A stretch of DNA of 45,403 nt from Armatimonadota bacterium (GTDB taxonomy: Bacteria; Armatimonadota; JAAZEB01): assembly GCA_012512505.1 (NCBI GenBank), contig JAAZEB010000051.1:1-45403 (forward strand). Reading direction: 5' to 3'. Every line of letters begins with the position of its first letter. The stretch's first letter is position 1. The notes beneath the pieces were generated by a model. It saw only the letters and a list, made by a program, of their open reading frames with translations. It made no database searches and was not told the DNA's origin. A program made the translations under genes and the position numbers. Positions 23,975 through 31,279 of this stretch are shown piece by piece.

Positions 23975-24925
23975 TGGCCAGTGCGCGGTACCTTTACTGA
24001 AGGGGGCGCCTGGTAGTCCGCGAGGACGCCAGTGCCATCCCGGAACGGGGCCCGCGCTTCGTCGATCTTCGCGTGGACGGCGTGCCGAGCAGCCAGGGGG
24101 AGGATGGCCGCGACGCCGGGCATGTCACGGCAGAGGTGCTTGTTCACCACTGGGTAGACCGGCGTGAACGGCCCAACGGTCGGCGAATCGTTCTCGAAGG
24201 CGCGGGGGCCATAGCAAACGAGATGCACCGTTGGGCCAGTCGTCGCCGGGTGGCCGTCCCACACGGTGGGGTTGCCGTAGGGGAGATCGTCGGGATGCTG
24301 CTTGCACGAACAGGGGGGCACGTACGGACAGGCGTGCTGAAGACCATGGTTGGGGATCCAGGTGAGTGAGGCGATCGCGGCGACCGCGGTATCAGTAGTG
24401 GGGTCGATGGCTGCGGCCTGGACGAGAGTCGTTCCCCCGGCATCCATGACGTTCAGGTTCACTTGCACTACCGCGGTCGCCACCTTCACGGCTCCCTTGA
24501 TCTCGCTCCCCTGCTGGTTGGCCTTGATCGTGCCGATCCGGGCTCCCGTCTCCGCGTTGGTGACGACCACGCTGCCAAGCCGGTTCCGCGTATCCCGCAC
24601 GATGACGTGCAGTCGCATGGGATTGTCCGGGTTGGCCGGCTCGTAGAACGTCCATCCGGCGGGCGGCACCGGGTCGTTGATCTGGTGGGCACCGAAATCG
24701 GCCGCGGTGTCCACCATGGTCTCGCCGGGCTGGTAGGCCGCCAGCGCGTCCTCGATCTCCGCGACCCGCTCCTCTTGCGTGGTATGGTTGAACCAGAGAC
24801 CGCTGTGGGAGACACCCATCGAGAGGGTGTTATCCCACGGAAGGGGCGTCGGGGTTGCCGCGCGCGGCGGCGCTCGGCACCAGGGTAGCTCCCAGGACCA
24901 GGAGGCAAAGCGTTCGGGACAGCAT
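23971..24925 (-). CDS. Unrecognised secreted protein, signal peptide in a different frame from the body
   Basis: The ribosome site GGAAAGGAG and ATG at 24925 start a good Sec signal peptide (MLSRTLCLLVLGATLV...SAAARG), but this frame stops at TAA after 31 codons. The body continues in the +1 frame from about DNTLSMGVSHSGLWF to the stop at 23971, with coding-like base use. The body's own longer frame, reaching back to 25071, would start inside the promoter at 25042-25071 and lacks a signal. So one extra base (or two missing) between about 24890 and 24835, possibly in the CCCC runs there, separates leader and body. An internal ATG at 24819 has a poor ribosome site. The body has a cysteine cluster CPYVPPCSCK but no family that I recognise. 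The stop overlaps the next gene (ATGA). Confidence 0.6.
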
Positions 24926-25041
24926 TGCACTGCTCCTTTCCGGTCTGGTGCTATAGGTACGGAGGGGTTGCTACAGGCAGGACCATGGGGCGCCAACGCC
25001 GGGGGGGGCAAGCAGTTGGTATCCCACGGCTCGCCGAACAT

Positions 25042-25071
25042 ATTGTACACGGATAGCGGACGAACCGTCAA
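25042..25071 (-). promoter_or_regulatory. Sigma70-type promoter of the 24925 gene
   Basis: Minus strand: TTGACG (25071-25066), 18 nt, TACAAT (25047-25042), each 5/6 to consensus. Transcription would start near 25035, about 110 nt before the signal-peptide ATG. It rules out translation starts at or above 25042. Confidence 0.68.
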
Positions 25072-25107
25072 GGACCACCCGCGCGGCCGGATGGCCCCCA
25101 GGAGAGC

Positions 25108-25144
25108 GGGGCAGGCACGCTTGCCACGCGGCCGTGCCTGCCCC
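25108..25144 (-). terminator. 12-bp hairpin after the Gfo/Idh/MocA gene
   Basis: GGGGCAGGCACG (25108-25119) pairs perfectly with CGTGCCTGCCCC (25133-25144) across 13 nt. It begins six bases beyond the stop at 25151. No T-run follows on the minus strand. Confidence 0.6.
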
Positions 25145-25150
25145 TTGAGG

Positions 25151-26125
25151 TTACCAGGAGAAGTAGGTTTCGACTGGCCGGCGCTCCTTGGCCGACAGGT
25201 TGGCCGCCAGGGTAACGTCGAGGGTCTTCAGGGCGTCGAGGTAGGGCGACTTGATGCGCGAGCCGTCGCCGGTGCGCACCGCCTCCACGAAGACGGCATC
25301 AATCGACTCCGCCGGACGCGGCTCCTTATCGAGCGGGGCAGCATCCTCTGGAGTGAGCGTGGGGGCGCCGCCGTCGGTGGTCAGCTTCATTCCTTCGAGG
25401 TAGAACTCGAAGCCGCGGCCGCCGGGGCAGCCGGTGCAACTGGTGACGAACTGCCCAATGGCGCCGTTGGCGAACTCCAACTGGATCGCCTGCAGGTCGG
25501 GGATGGTGATCCCGGGCACGTTTCCATGCACCTTGCGCGCGTAGGTGGCGTAGACGCTGCGCACCTCGCCTGCCCAGTAGCGGATCAGGTCCACCTCGTG
25601 GGTCGCCTGCTCCACCAACTGCCCGCCGGAGAGTTCGAGCTTCTGCCACCAGGGCCCGCCCACCAGGGCGCCCCAGCGGCGCGCGGTGACCATCAGCAGG
25701 TTCTTGTCGGCCAGAAACTCGCGGATCGGGTCGGTGTAAGGGGTGTAGCGGAGCTGGTAGCCAACGCAAGAGAGCACGCCGGCGCGCTCGATCGCTTCCC
25801 ACACCTCCAGGCCCTTCTCCAGGGTGAGCGCCACCGGCTTCTCGATGAAGAGGTGGACGCCGCGCTCAGCGGCCAGGATCTCGGCGTCGTAGTGCGCGAA
25901 GGGGGGCACGCTCACGTAGAGGGCGTCCATCTCCGCTTCGTTGATCAGGTCTCGGTAGTCGGTGTAGGCGCGCGCCCCATACTGCCGGGCGGCCGCCTCG
26001 GCGCGCTCGGCGGATAGGTCGCACACGGCGGTAATGCGCGTGCCTTCCAGCGCCGCCACCGCCTGCATGTGCCCCGAGGCGTTGCCCCCGGCACCCACAA
26101 ACGCTATCTTCACTTCGCTGCTCAT
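25151..26125 (-). CDS. Gfo/Idh/MocA-family NAD(P)-dependent oxidoreductase
   Basis: A 324-residue oxidoreductase. The N-terminal Rossmann fold starts IAFVGAGGNASGH, and the family motif LFIEKPVALT carries the conserved Glu-Lys-Pro catalytic region. The C-terminal alpha/beta domain includes the likely active-site His of EQATHEVDLIRYW. These enzymes oxidise or reduce sugars, inositols and amino-sugars with a bound or free nicotinamide. The start is ATG 26125, with GGAGGGAG six bases upstream; the frame stays open further upstream but shows no homology there. No signal peptide, so it acts in the cytoplasm. It is divergent from the large glycoside-hydrolase-like gene and may process sugars released by that cluster (inference). 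A strong hairpin follows its stop. Confidence 0.93.
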   Translation of the reverse strand: MSSEVKIAFVGAGGNASGHMQAVAALEGTRITAVCDLSAERAEAAARQYGARAYTDYRDLINEAEMDALYVSVPPFAHYDAEILAAERGVHLFIEKPVALTLEKGLEVWEAIERAGVLSCVGYQLRYTPYTDPIREFLADKNLLMVTARRWGALVGGPWWQKLELSGGQLVEQATHEVDLIRYWAGEVRSVYATYARKVHGNVPGITIPDLQAIQLEFANGAIGQFVTSCTGCPGGRGFEFYLEGMKLTTDGGAPTLTPEDAAPLDKEPRPAESIDAVFVEAVRTGDGSRIKSPYLDALKTLDVTLAANLSAKERRPVETYFSW

Positions 26126-26480
26126 CAATCGCTCCCTCCGGCATCGCGGATCGCGGACTGCCGCTCGCCGGGAAAGGGCGCGGTTCCCTCGGCCGCGCAC
26201 TCCCCCATCCGGTCCTCCACGCCCCCGGTCCGCCGGTGCCCATGGCGCTATCGCCCGCCATCTGGTGGCGGGCACTCGGCCCTCAGTTGGCCCATCGCAC
26301 CCCGGATTCCTGCCCATCCAGCGGGCCGTGGCAGGGGAACCCCCGCCCACCGGGGAACAGTGAGGCAGCGAGGCGTGCCCTGGCGCCGCCCGCCAGGAAA
26401 ATCGACCGCCGCCCACCGAACCACGAAGGAAACGGCTCGGGCGAACCGGTGCCCGACTGCACTGCCGAGAGGTATCCGCC
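26126..26480. other. Divergent intergenic region, no gene seen
   Basis: This 355-nt stretch separates the divergent oxidoreductase and glycoside-hydrolase-like genes. Several frames stay open only because the G+C is high. The only clear structure is an 8-bp hairpin at 26253-26273 (GCCCGCCA/TGGCGGGC, 5-nt loop). I see no convincing -35/-10 pair. Confidence 0.5.
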
Positions 26481-29400
26481 ATGCGATTCCGCACGCTCTT
26501 CGTCGCCGCCGCGGTGGCGGCTGTGTTTGCCGATGGAGGTTCCCGCGTGAGTGCCCAGAGTGTTCCCTACCGCGTTGCCCCGCAAGCCTGGGAGGAGGGT
26601 CTGGGCAGCCATCGCGCCCGGGTACGGGTGGAAGCGCCCGCCGAGGCCGTGCGGCTGCACCTGCCCTGGCGCCGGCGTGACCGCGACCCACAGCGCAAGC
26701 GCATTATCGTTCACGCCGCCGATGGGCGCGTGGTGCGCAACGTGGTGCCGGTGCGCGTCGAGCGCGAGTCTGGCGACCTGGTCTTCCAGCCGGAGGCCGG
26801 CCCGGGCGAGTACTACGTCTACTACCTGCCGTATCGCCCCCAAGACAACTGGGGTTGGTACGGCGGTGACTATCTCCCGCCGGAGGAGACCGCCGATGCC
26901 GCCTGGCGGGAGCGCCACGGTCTGGTGGCCGACCGGCTGGCCGAAGAGCGGTGGCGCGACCTCCCCAGCGCCGAGCTGCTGGGAATCGAGGCCCGCACCG
27001 AGTTCAGCCGCAGCGACCCGATGGAGGTGATCGCCACCGCCGCGGAGCTGCGGCAGCTCCTGGAAGCGCACCCGGATCCGTACCTCCTTTTCCCTGAAGA
27101 CCGTCGCTACCCGATCCGCATGCCGGACGAGCTGCCACTGCGCTGGATCGAGCGCGGGCCAGGCGGCACCTTCCAAGGTGAGGCCGAGCGCGACGAGTTC
27201 TACTGCTTCCAGATCGGAGTCTACGCCGCCCGGCAGGCGCTGGATGACCTGGCGGTGGAGTTTAGTGACCTGCAGCCAGCGGGCGAGGGCAAGGCGATCC
27301 CGGCGTCGGCGTTCCGCTGCTTCAATCTGGGCGGCATCGACTGGACCGGCGAGCCGCTGGTGAAGCGCATTTCCGTGGCGCAAGGGAAGGTGCAGGCACT
27401 CTGGTGTGGGGTGGCGATCCCGCGCAACGCCACGCCCGGCACCTACACCGGCCAGGTTACCATCCGCCCGCGCAACGCCGAGGCGCGGCGGGTGCCCCTC
27501 TCGCTGACGGTGCTGCCGCAGGTGGCCGTGGAGCACGGTGACAACGAGCTGTGGCGCCACTCGCGCCTGCGCTGGCTCGATTCGACCATCGCCATTGACG
27601 ACGAACTGGTGCGCCCCTACACCCCGCTGAAGGTGAGCGGGCGCTCGATTGCCTGCCTGGGGCGCGCCCTGCGCTTCGGCGCCACCGGCCTGCCAGAGCG
27701 CATCCGCGCCGGCCGGCAGGAGATCCTCGCCGCCCCCATGACGCTGGCGGTGGAAACGGACGCCGGCCGGGTAGGATGGACTGGCCAGCCGCCCCGGATC
27801 ACCAAGCAGTCGCCGGGCGTGGTGGCCTGGGAATGGAACGCCACCGCGGCCGGGCTGGAGCAGAGCGGCCAGGCGCGGATGGAGTTTGATGGGCACGTCC
27901 TCTTTGAGGTGACGCTCAAGGCGAACGAGACGGTGGCGCTGAAAGACGTGGCGCTGGAGCTGCCGTTCCGCCGGGAGACGGCCACTTACCTGATGGGGAT
28001 TGGGCGCAAGGGAGGGCTGCGCCCGAAGGAGCATGCCTGGAAGTGGGGCGGGCCGGTTTACTACGACAGCTTCTGGATGGGCGACGTGCACGCCGGCTTG
28101 CAGTGCGAGCTGCGCGGCGCCAGCTACTGCGGCCCGATGGTGAACCTCTACTGGAACCTGAAGCAGCTAGAGCCGCCGGCATCGTGGCACAACGAGGGGA
28201 AGGGCGGCTGCACCGTCGCCGACGCCGAGGGGGGCCAGGTGCTGGCGCGCGCCTACAGCGGCGCGCGCACGTTGAAGGCAGGCGAGGAGATCCGCTTCGA
28301 GTTCGCTCTCCTGATCACGCCGGTGAAGCCGCTGGACACGGCGAAGCATTTCCGCACCCGCTACTACCACGACTACAAGCCGCTCGATGAGATCGAGCCG
28401 ACCGGCGCCAACGTGGTGAACATCCACCATGCCAACGAGCTGAACCCCTACATCAACTACCCGTTCCTCACCCTGGACAAGCTCTCCGCCTACATTCGCG
28501 ACGCGCACCGCCGCGACATGAAGGTGAAGATCTACTACACCATGCGCGAGATCACCAACCACGTCGCGGAGATGTGGGCGCTGCGCAGCCTCGGGCACGA
28601 GGTGCTGGCGCCGGGCAGCGGCGGCGGTTACCCCTGGCTGCGCGAGCACCTCGGCGAGGATTACAGCCCCGCCTGGTTCCAGCCACAGCCGGACGGCGAC
28701 GCCTGCGCGGCGATCGTCAACAGCGGCGCCTCGCGCTGGTACAACTACTACCTGGAGGGGCTCGCCTGGCTGGTCAAGCACGCCGAGATCGACGGCCTCT
28801 ACAACGACGATGTCTCCTACGACCGGCGGATCATGAAGCGAGTGCGCAAGATCCTCGACCGCGGCCGCCCCGGGTGCCTGATCGATCTCCACTCCAACAC
28901 CGCCTTCTCGCACGGCCCCGCCAATCAGTACATGGAGTTCTTCCCCTTCATCGACAGCCTCTGGTTTGGCGAGAGCTTCAACTACGACGACCCGCCCGAC
29001 TACTGGCTGACCGAGATCTCCGGCATCCCCTACGGGCTGATGGGCGAGATGCTCCAGAACGGCGGCAACCCCTGGCGCGGAATGCTCTACGGCATGGTCT
29101 CGCGCATGCCCTGGTCCGGCGACCCCAGCGGCATGTGGAAGGTATGGGATGCGTTCGGCATCGACCGGGCGAAGATGATCGGCTATTGGGAGCCAGACTG
29201 CCCGGTGCGCACCAACCATGAGGAGGTGCTCGCCACCGCCTACGTCCGCAAGGGCAAAACGCTCCTCTCCGTGGCAAGCTGGGCGCGTACCCCGGTCAAG
29301 TGCCGCCTGCAGATCGACTGGAAAGCGCTTGGCCTGGACCCGAAGCGCGCGCACCTCTACGCCCCGGCGATCAAGGACTTTCAGGACGCGGCGCTCTTCA

Positions 29401-30098
29401 AGCCGGACGACGAGATCCCGGTGATGCCCCGGCGCGGCTGGGTGCTGATCGTGGACCACGAGCCGCACGACGCCCCGCCCTACGTGGCGCCCAGAGACCA
29501 GGCCTACGACTCGCGGCGCCTGCTGCTGGAGCGGCACTTCACCGGCGACCGCCTCGACCCGGAGTGGCGCCCATTCCTCTCGCCGACCCCAGGCACCCGC
29601 CTGGAGGTGAAGGATGACCGCCTGCTGATCCATGGCGAGGGGCACGTCTACGCCTACGCGGAGCTGCCCCTGCCGGCCGGCGTCACCCTGGCCCAGTGCC
29701 GTCTGCACACCGGCAATGACCAGGGGATGACCTGGGGCCCGGGGATCGCCCTGATGTGGCCAGACCACTTCCTGCGCATCAACGTCCGGCCTACCGAGGG
29801 TCGGGTGGGCGTGGATAACGGCAAGGAGCAGTGGCTGCTGCCCTGCTTCGTGGGGCCGGACATGGAGTGCCGCCTGCGCCTGCGTCTGGAGGCGGATCAG
29901 GTGCTGGCGGAGGTCTCCACCGACGGCGAGTGGTGGGAGACGGTCCACACTCTGCCGCGCAGCGCCTTCCCAGGCGACCCGGTGGCGCTGCGCGTAGGGA
30001 AGATGGCCAGCACCGGCAAGCCGATGGATGCCGGCCAGGCCAGCGCGGTGGGCACCTGCGCCATCCTGGGCGTGCGCGCCTACGCCAACAAACCGTAG
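26481..30098 (+). CDS. Large secreted glycoside-hydrolase-like protein (DUF6067/GH123-like)
   Basis: A 1205-residue exported protein starting with a signal peptide (1-25). A beta-rich N-terminal half (about 30-620) carries a GH123-type N-terminal pattern: YYVYYLPYRP, ASAFRCFNLGG and GTYTGQVTIRPRNAEA. A TIM-barrel-like region (about 635-875) follows, with NVVNIHHANELNPY, MKVKIYYTMREITNH and an acidic motif DGLYNDDVSYD (Asp771 onwards) where catalytic acids would be expected. The last ~190 residues form a concanavalin-like sandwich (HVYAYAELPLPAGVTLAQC). I infer glycan cleavage; the substrate is unknown. ATG 26481 has GAGAGG nine bases upstream. It heads the plus-strand cluster and is followed by repeat copy B. 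Confidence 0.75.
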   Translation: MRFRTLFVAAAVAAVFADGGSRVSAQSVPYRVAPQAWEEGLGSHRARVRVEAPAEAVRLHLPWRRRDRDPQRKRIIVHAADGRVVRNVVPVRVERESGDLVFQPEAGPGEYYVYYLPYRPQDNWGWYGGDYLPPEETADAAWRERHGLVADRLAEERWRDLPSAELLGIEARTEFSRSDPMEVIATAAELRQLLEAHPDPYLLFPEDRRYPIRMPDELPLRWIERGPGGTFQGEAERDEFYCFQIGVYAARQALDDLAVEFSDLQPAGEGKAIPASAFRCFNLGGIDWTGEPLVKRISVAQGKVQALWCGVAIPRNATPGTYTGQVTIRPRNAEARRVPLSLTVLPQVAVEHGDNELWRHSRLRWLDSTIAIDDELVRPYTPLKVSGRSIACLGRALRFGATGLPERIRAGRQEILAAPMTLAVETDAGRVGWTGQPPRITKQSPGVVAWEWNATAAGLEQSGQARMEFDGHVLFEVTLKANETVALKDVALELPFRRETATYLMGIGRKGGLRPKEHAWKWGGPVYYDSFWMGDVHAGLQCELRGASYCGPMVNLYWNLKQLEPPASWHNEGKGGCTVADAEGGQVLARAYSGARTLKAGEEIRFEFALLITPVKPLDTAKHFRTRYYHDYKPLDEIEPTGANVVNIHHANELNPYINYPFLTLDKLSAYIRDAHRRDMKVKIYYTMREITNHVAEMWALRSLGHEVLAPGSGGGYPWLREHLGEDYSPAWFQPQPDGDACAAIVNSGASRWYNYYLEGLAWLVKHAEIDGLYNDDVSYDRRIMKRVRKILDRGRPGCLIDLHSNTAFSHGPANQYMEFFPFIDSLWFGESFNYDDPPDYWLTEISGIPYGLMGEMLQNGGNPWRGMLYGMVSRMPWSGDPSGMWKVWDAFGIDRAKMIGYWEPDCPVRTNHEEVLATAYVRKGKTLLSVASWARTPVKCRLQIDWKALGLDPKRAHLYAPAIKDFQDAALFKPDDEIPVMPRRGWVLIVDHEPHDAPPYVAPRDQAYDSRRLLLERHFTGDRLDPEWRPFLSPTPGTRLEVKDDRLLIHGEGHVYAYAELPLPAGVTLAQCRLHTGNDQGMTWGPGIALMWPDHFLRINVRPTEGRVGVDNGKEQWLLPCFVGPDMECRLRLRLEADQVLAEVSTDGEWWETVHTLPRSAFPGDPVALRVGKMASTGKPMDAGQASAVGTCAILGVRAYANKP

Positions 30099-30117
30099 CG
30101 CCCCCACCGGCCGCATA

Positions 30118-30149
30118 GGGCAGGGTAGTCGTCAACGACTACCCTGCCC
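30118..30149 (+). terminator. 14-bp perfect hairpin (5' end of repeat copy B)
   Basis: GGGCAGGGTAGTCG (30118-30131) pairs perfectly with 30136-30149 around a TCAA loop. It lies 20 nt after the stop of the large GH-like gene and probably ends or trims that transcript. It is also the left block of the dispersed repeat. Confidence 0.6.
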
Positions 30150-30194
30150 AAGGGACAAGCCGACTAAAGCCGGCTCCACAGCGTCCTGCAAGGC
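30118..30194 (+). repeat. Dispersed intergenic repeat, copy B
   Basis: The block order matches copy A at 18346-18430: a GGGTAGT/ACTACCC hairpin, AAGGGACAAGCCGACT, GCCGGCTCC, CAGCGTCCTGCAAGGC. The insert between the GACT and GCCGGC blocks is only a few bases here, against about 13 in copy A. It has the same orientation as copy A and is likewise followed by NCACCTR heptamers. Confidence 0.65.
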
Positions 30195-30232
30195 CTCGTC
30201 GGGCACCCGGCACGTGGCTTCGGAGCACCCTG

Positions 30233-30260
30233 GCACCTGGCACCTGACACCTGACACCTG
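30233..30260. repeat. Tandem heptamer tract NCACCTG, four units
   Basis: GCACCTG, GCACCTG, ACACCTG, ACACCTG in tandem, preceded by an imperfect GCACCCTG. It is the same unit as the nine-copy tract at 18541-18603 and lies 36 nt before the creatininase-family start. Confidence 0.8.
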
Positions 30261-30295
30261 GCCAGCAGGCAAGGGGTGAGAGAGGAGTGATCCTC

Positions 30296-31201
30296 ATGCG
30301 TGAAGTGCGCTGGGAGCGCATGTTCCCGGATCAACTGGAGCGGGCCTTCGCGGAGTGCCCGGTGGTCTACTTTCCCTACGGACTGTGCGAGCCGCACGGC
30401 CCGCACAACACGCTGGGCCTGGATGCCCTGAAGGCCCACGGCATCGCCTGCGCGGCGGCCCGCGCCCACGGCGGCATCGTGGCGCCCCCCGACTACTGGC
30501 ACATTCACGAACTGAGCGGCTACGCCGCCTGGTCGCACCGGGCGGTTGGTCAGGTGGAGCGCACCTGGCTCACCGCGATGCCCCCCTGGCAGCACTTTCG
30601 TAACGTCTGCTACCACGTGCGCACCGCCGACGCCCACCAGTTTGAGGCCGCCATCTTCCTCACCGGGCACTACGGCCCCAACTGGGAAGACCTGAACACC
30701 CTCCTCGCCCTGCTGCAGCCGCACGTTGGCACCCGCCTCTACGGCCTCCCCGACTTCGAGGCGAACCAACCCGGTTTCGACGGCGACGGCCACAGCGGCG
30801 GCGACCATGCCGGCAAGGTGGAAACCTCCCTGCTTATGGCGCTGGCGCCAGAGTGCGTCGACCTCTCGCGCCTGCCGGCACCGGGCACGCCGGGCGAGCA
30901 CTTTGCCATGGGCCCCAACGCCTACCAATCGGACCGCCGCGTGGGCGAGCGCATGGTGGCCGATGAAGTACGCTGGCTGGGCGCGAAAGCCCGGGAGCTG
31001 CGGGCGGAGTACGCGCGACTGAAGCCAGCCCACACCTTCCGTACCTTCGCCGATGTCGAGCGCGTTTGGGAGCATGTGGTTCGCCCGGCGCTGAAGGAGT
31101 TCCGCACGATGCAGCTCCGCTGGTCGGACGGCCCGGAGGCCGAGGTGCCGGCAGATTCCTGCTGGTATGCCAACTGGGCCGTGCCCGACCTGGAGGCGTA
31201 G
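30296..31201 (+). CDS. Creatininase-family amidohydrolase-like protein
   Basis: A 301-residue protein of the creatininase family (PF02633), metal-dependent enzymes that open lactams or cleave formamide-type bonds. Three family metal regions are visible: PYGLCEPHGPHNTLGLDA (Glu, His and Asp ligands), TGHYGPN in place of the usual NGHGGN, and GDHAGKVETS. The altered middle motif marks a divergent subgroup. There is no signal peptide. I chose ATG 30296, which has AGAGGAG eight bases upstream, over the GTG at 30287 that overlaps that site. It sits between two secreted glycoside-hydrolase-like giants, so it may act on an imported product such as a sugar lactam or amide; this is inference. Confidence 0.87.
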   Translation: MREVRWERMFPDQLERAFAECPVVYFPYGLCEPHGPHNTLGLDALKAHGIACAAARAHGGIVAPPDYWHIHELSGYAAWSHRAVGQVERTWLTAMPPWQHFRNVCYHVRTADAHQFEAAIFLTGHYGPNWEDLNTLLALLQPHVGTRLYGLPDFEANQPGFDGDGHSGGDHAGKVETSLLMALAPECVDLSRLPAPGTPGEHFAMGPNAYQSDRRVGERMVADEVRWLGAKARELRAEYARLKPAHTFRTFADVERVWEHVVRPALKEFRTMQLRWSDGPEAEVPADSCWYANWAVPDLEA

Positions 31202-31209
31202 CGCGGTCT

Positions 31210-31250
31210 GCCGGGCGGGGGCTGCGCCAGGGAGAGCGCCCCTGCCCGGC
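31210..31250 (+). terminator. 13-bp hairpin after the creatininase-family gene
   Basis: Bases 31210-31222 (GCCGGGCGGGGGC) pair with 31238-31250 (GCCCCTGCCCGGC), with one G-U, around a 15-nt loop. It starts nine bases after the stop and ends 29 nt before the next start. No T-run; it may reduce rather than stop readthrough. Confidence 0.5.
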
Positions 31251-31279
31251 GAGCCACATTCCCACTGGAGGATCCAGCG

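Noticed and set aside
24963-25071. N-terminal extension of the 24.9 kb body frame, starting MTVRPLSVYNMF
   Set aside because: It begins within the -35 box of a good promoter and lacks a signal peptide. The signal-peptide ATG at 24925 has a much better ribosome site.
26283-28091. Minus-strand frame of 602 codons reaching into the divergent spacer
   Set aside because: No ribosome site or recognisable domain, and it is antisense to a signal-peptide-bearing gene.
28167-30116. Long minus-strand open frame (649 codons) opposite the GH-like giant
   Set aside because: Low-complexity Val/Ala/His-rich antisense translation. The plus-strand protein has clear domains and a ribosome site.
31210-31250. 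Similarity of this hairpin to the CRISPR repeat stem (GCCCGGC/GCCGGGC)
   Set aside because: Only the short GC stem is shared. There is no repeat-length match, no ATTGAAAC end and no regular spacing.
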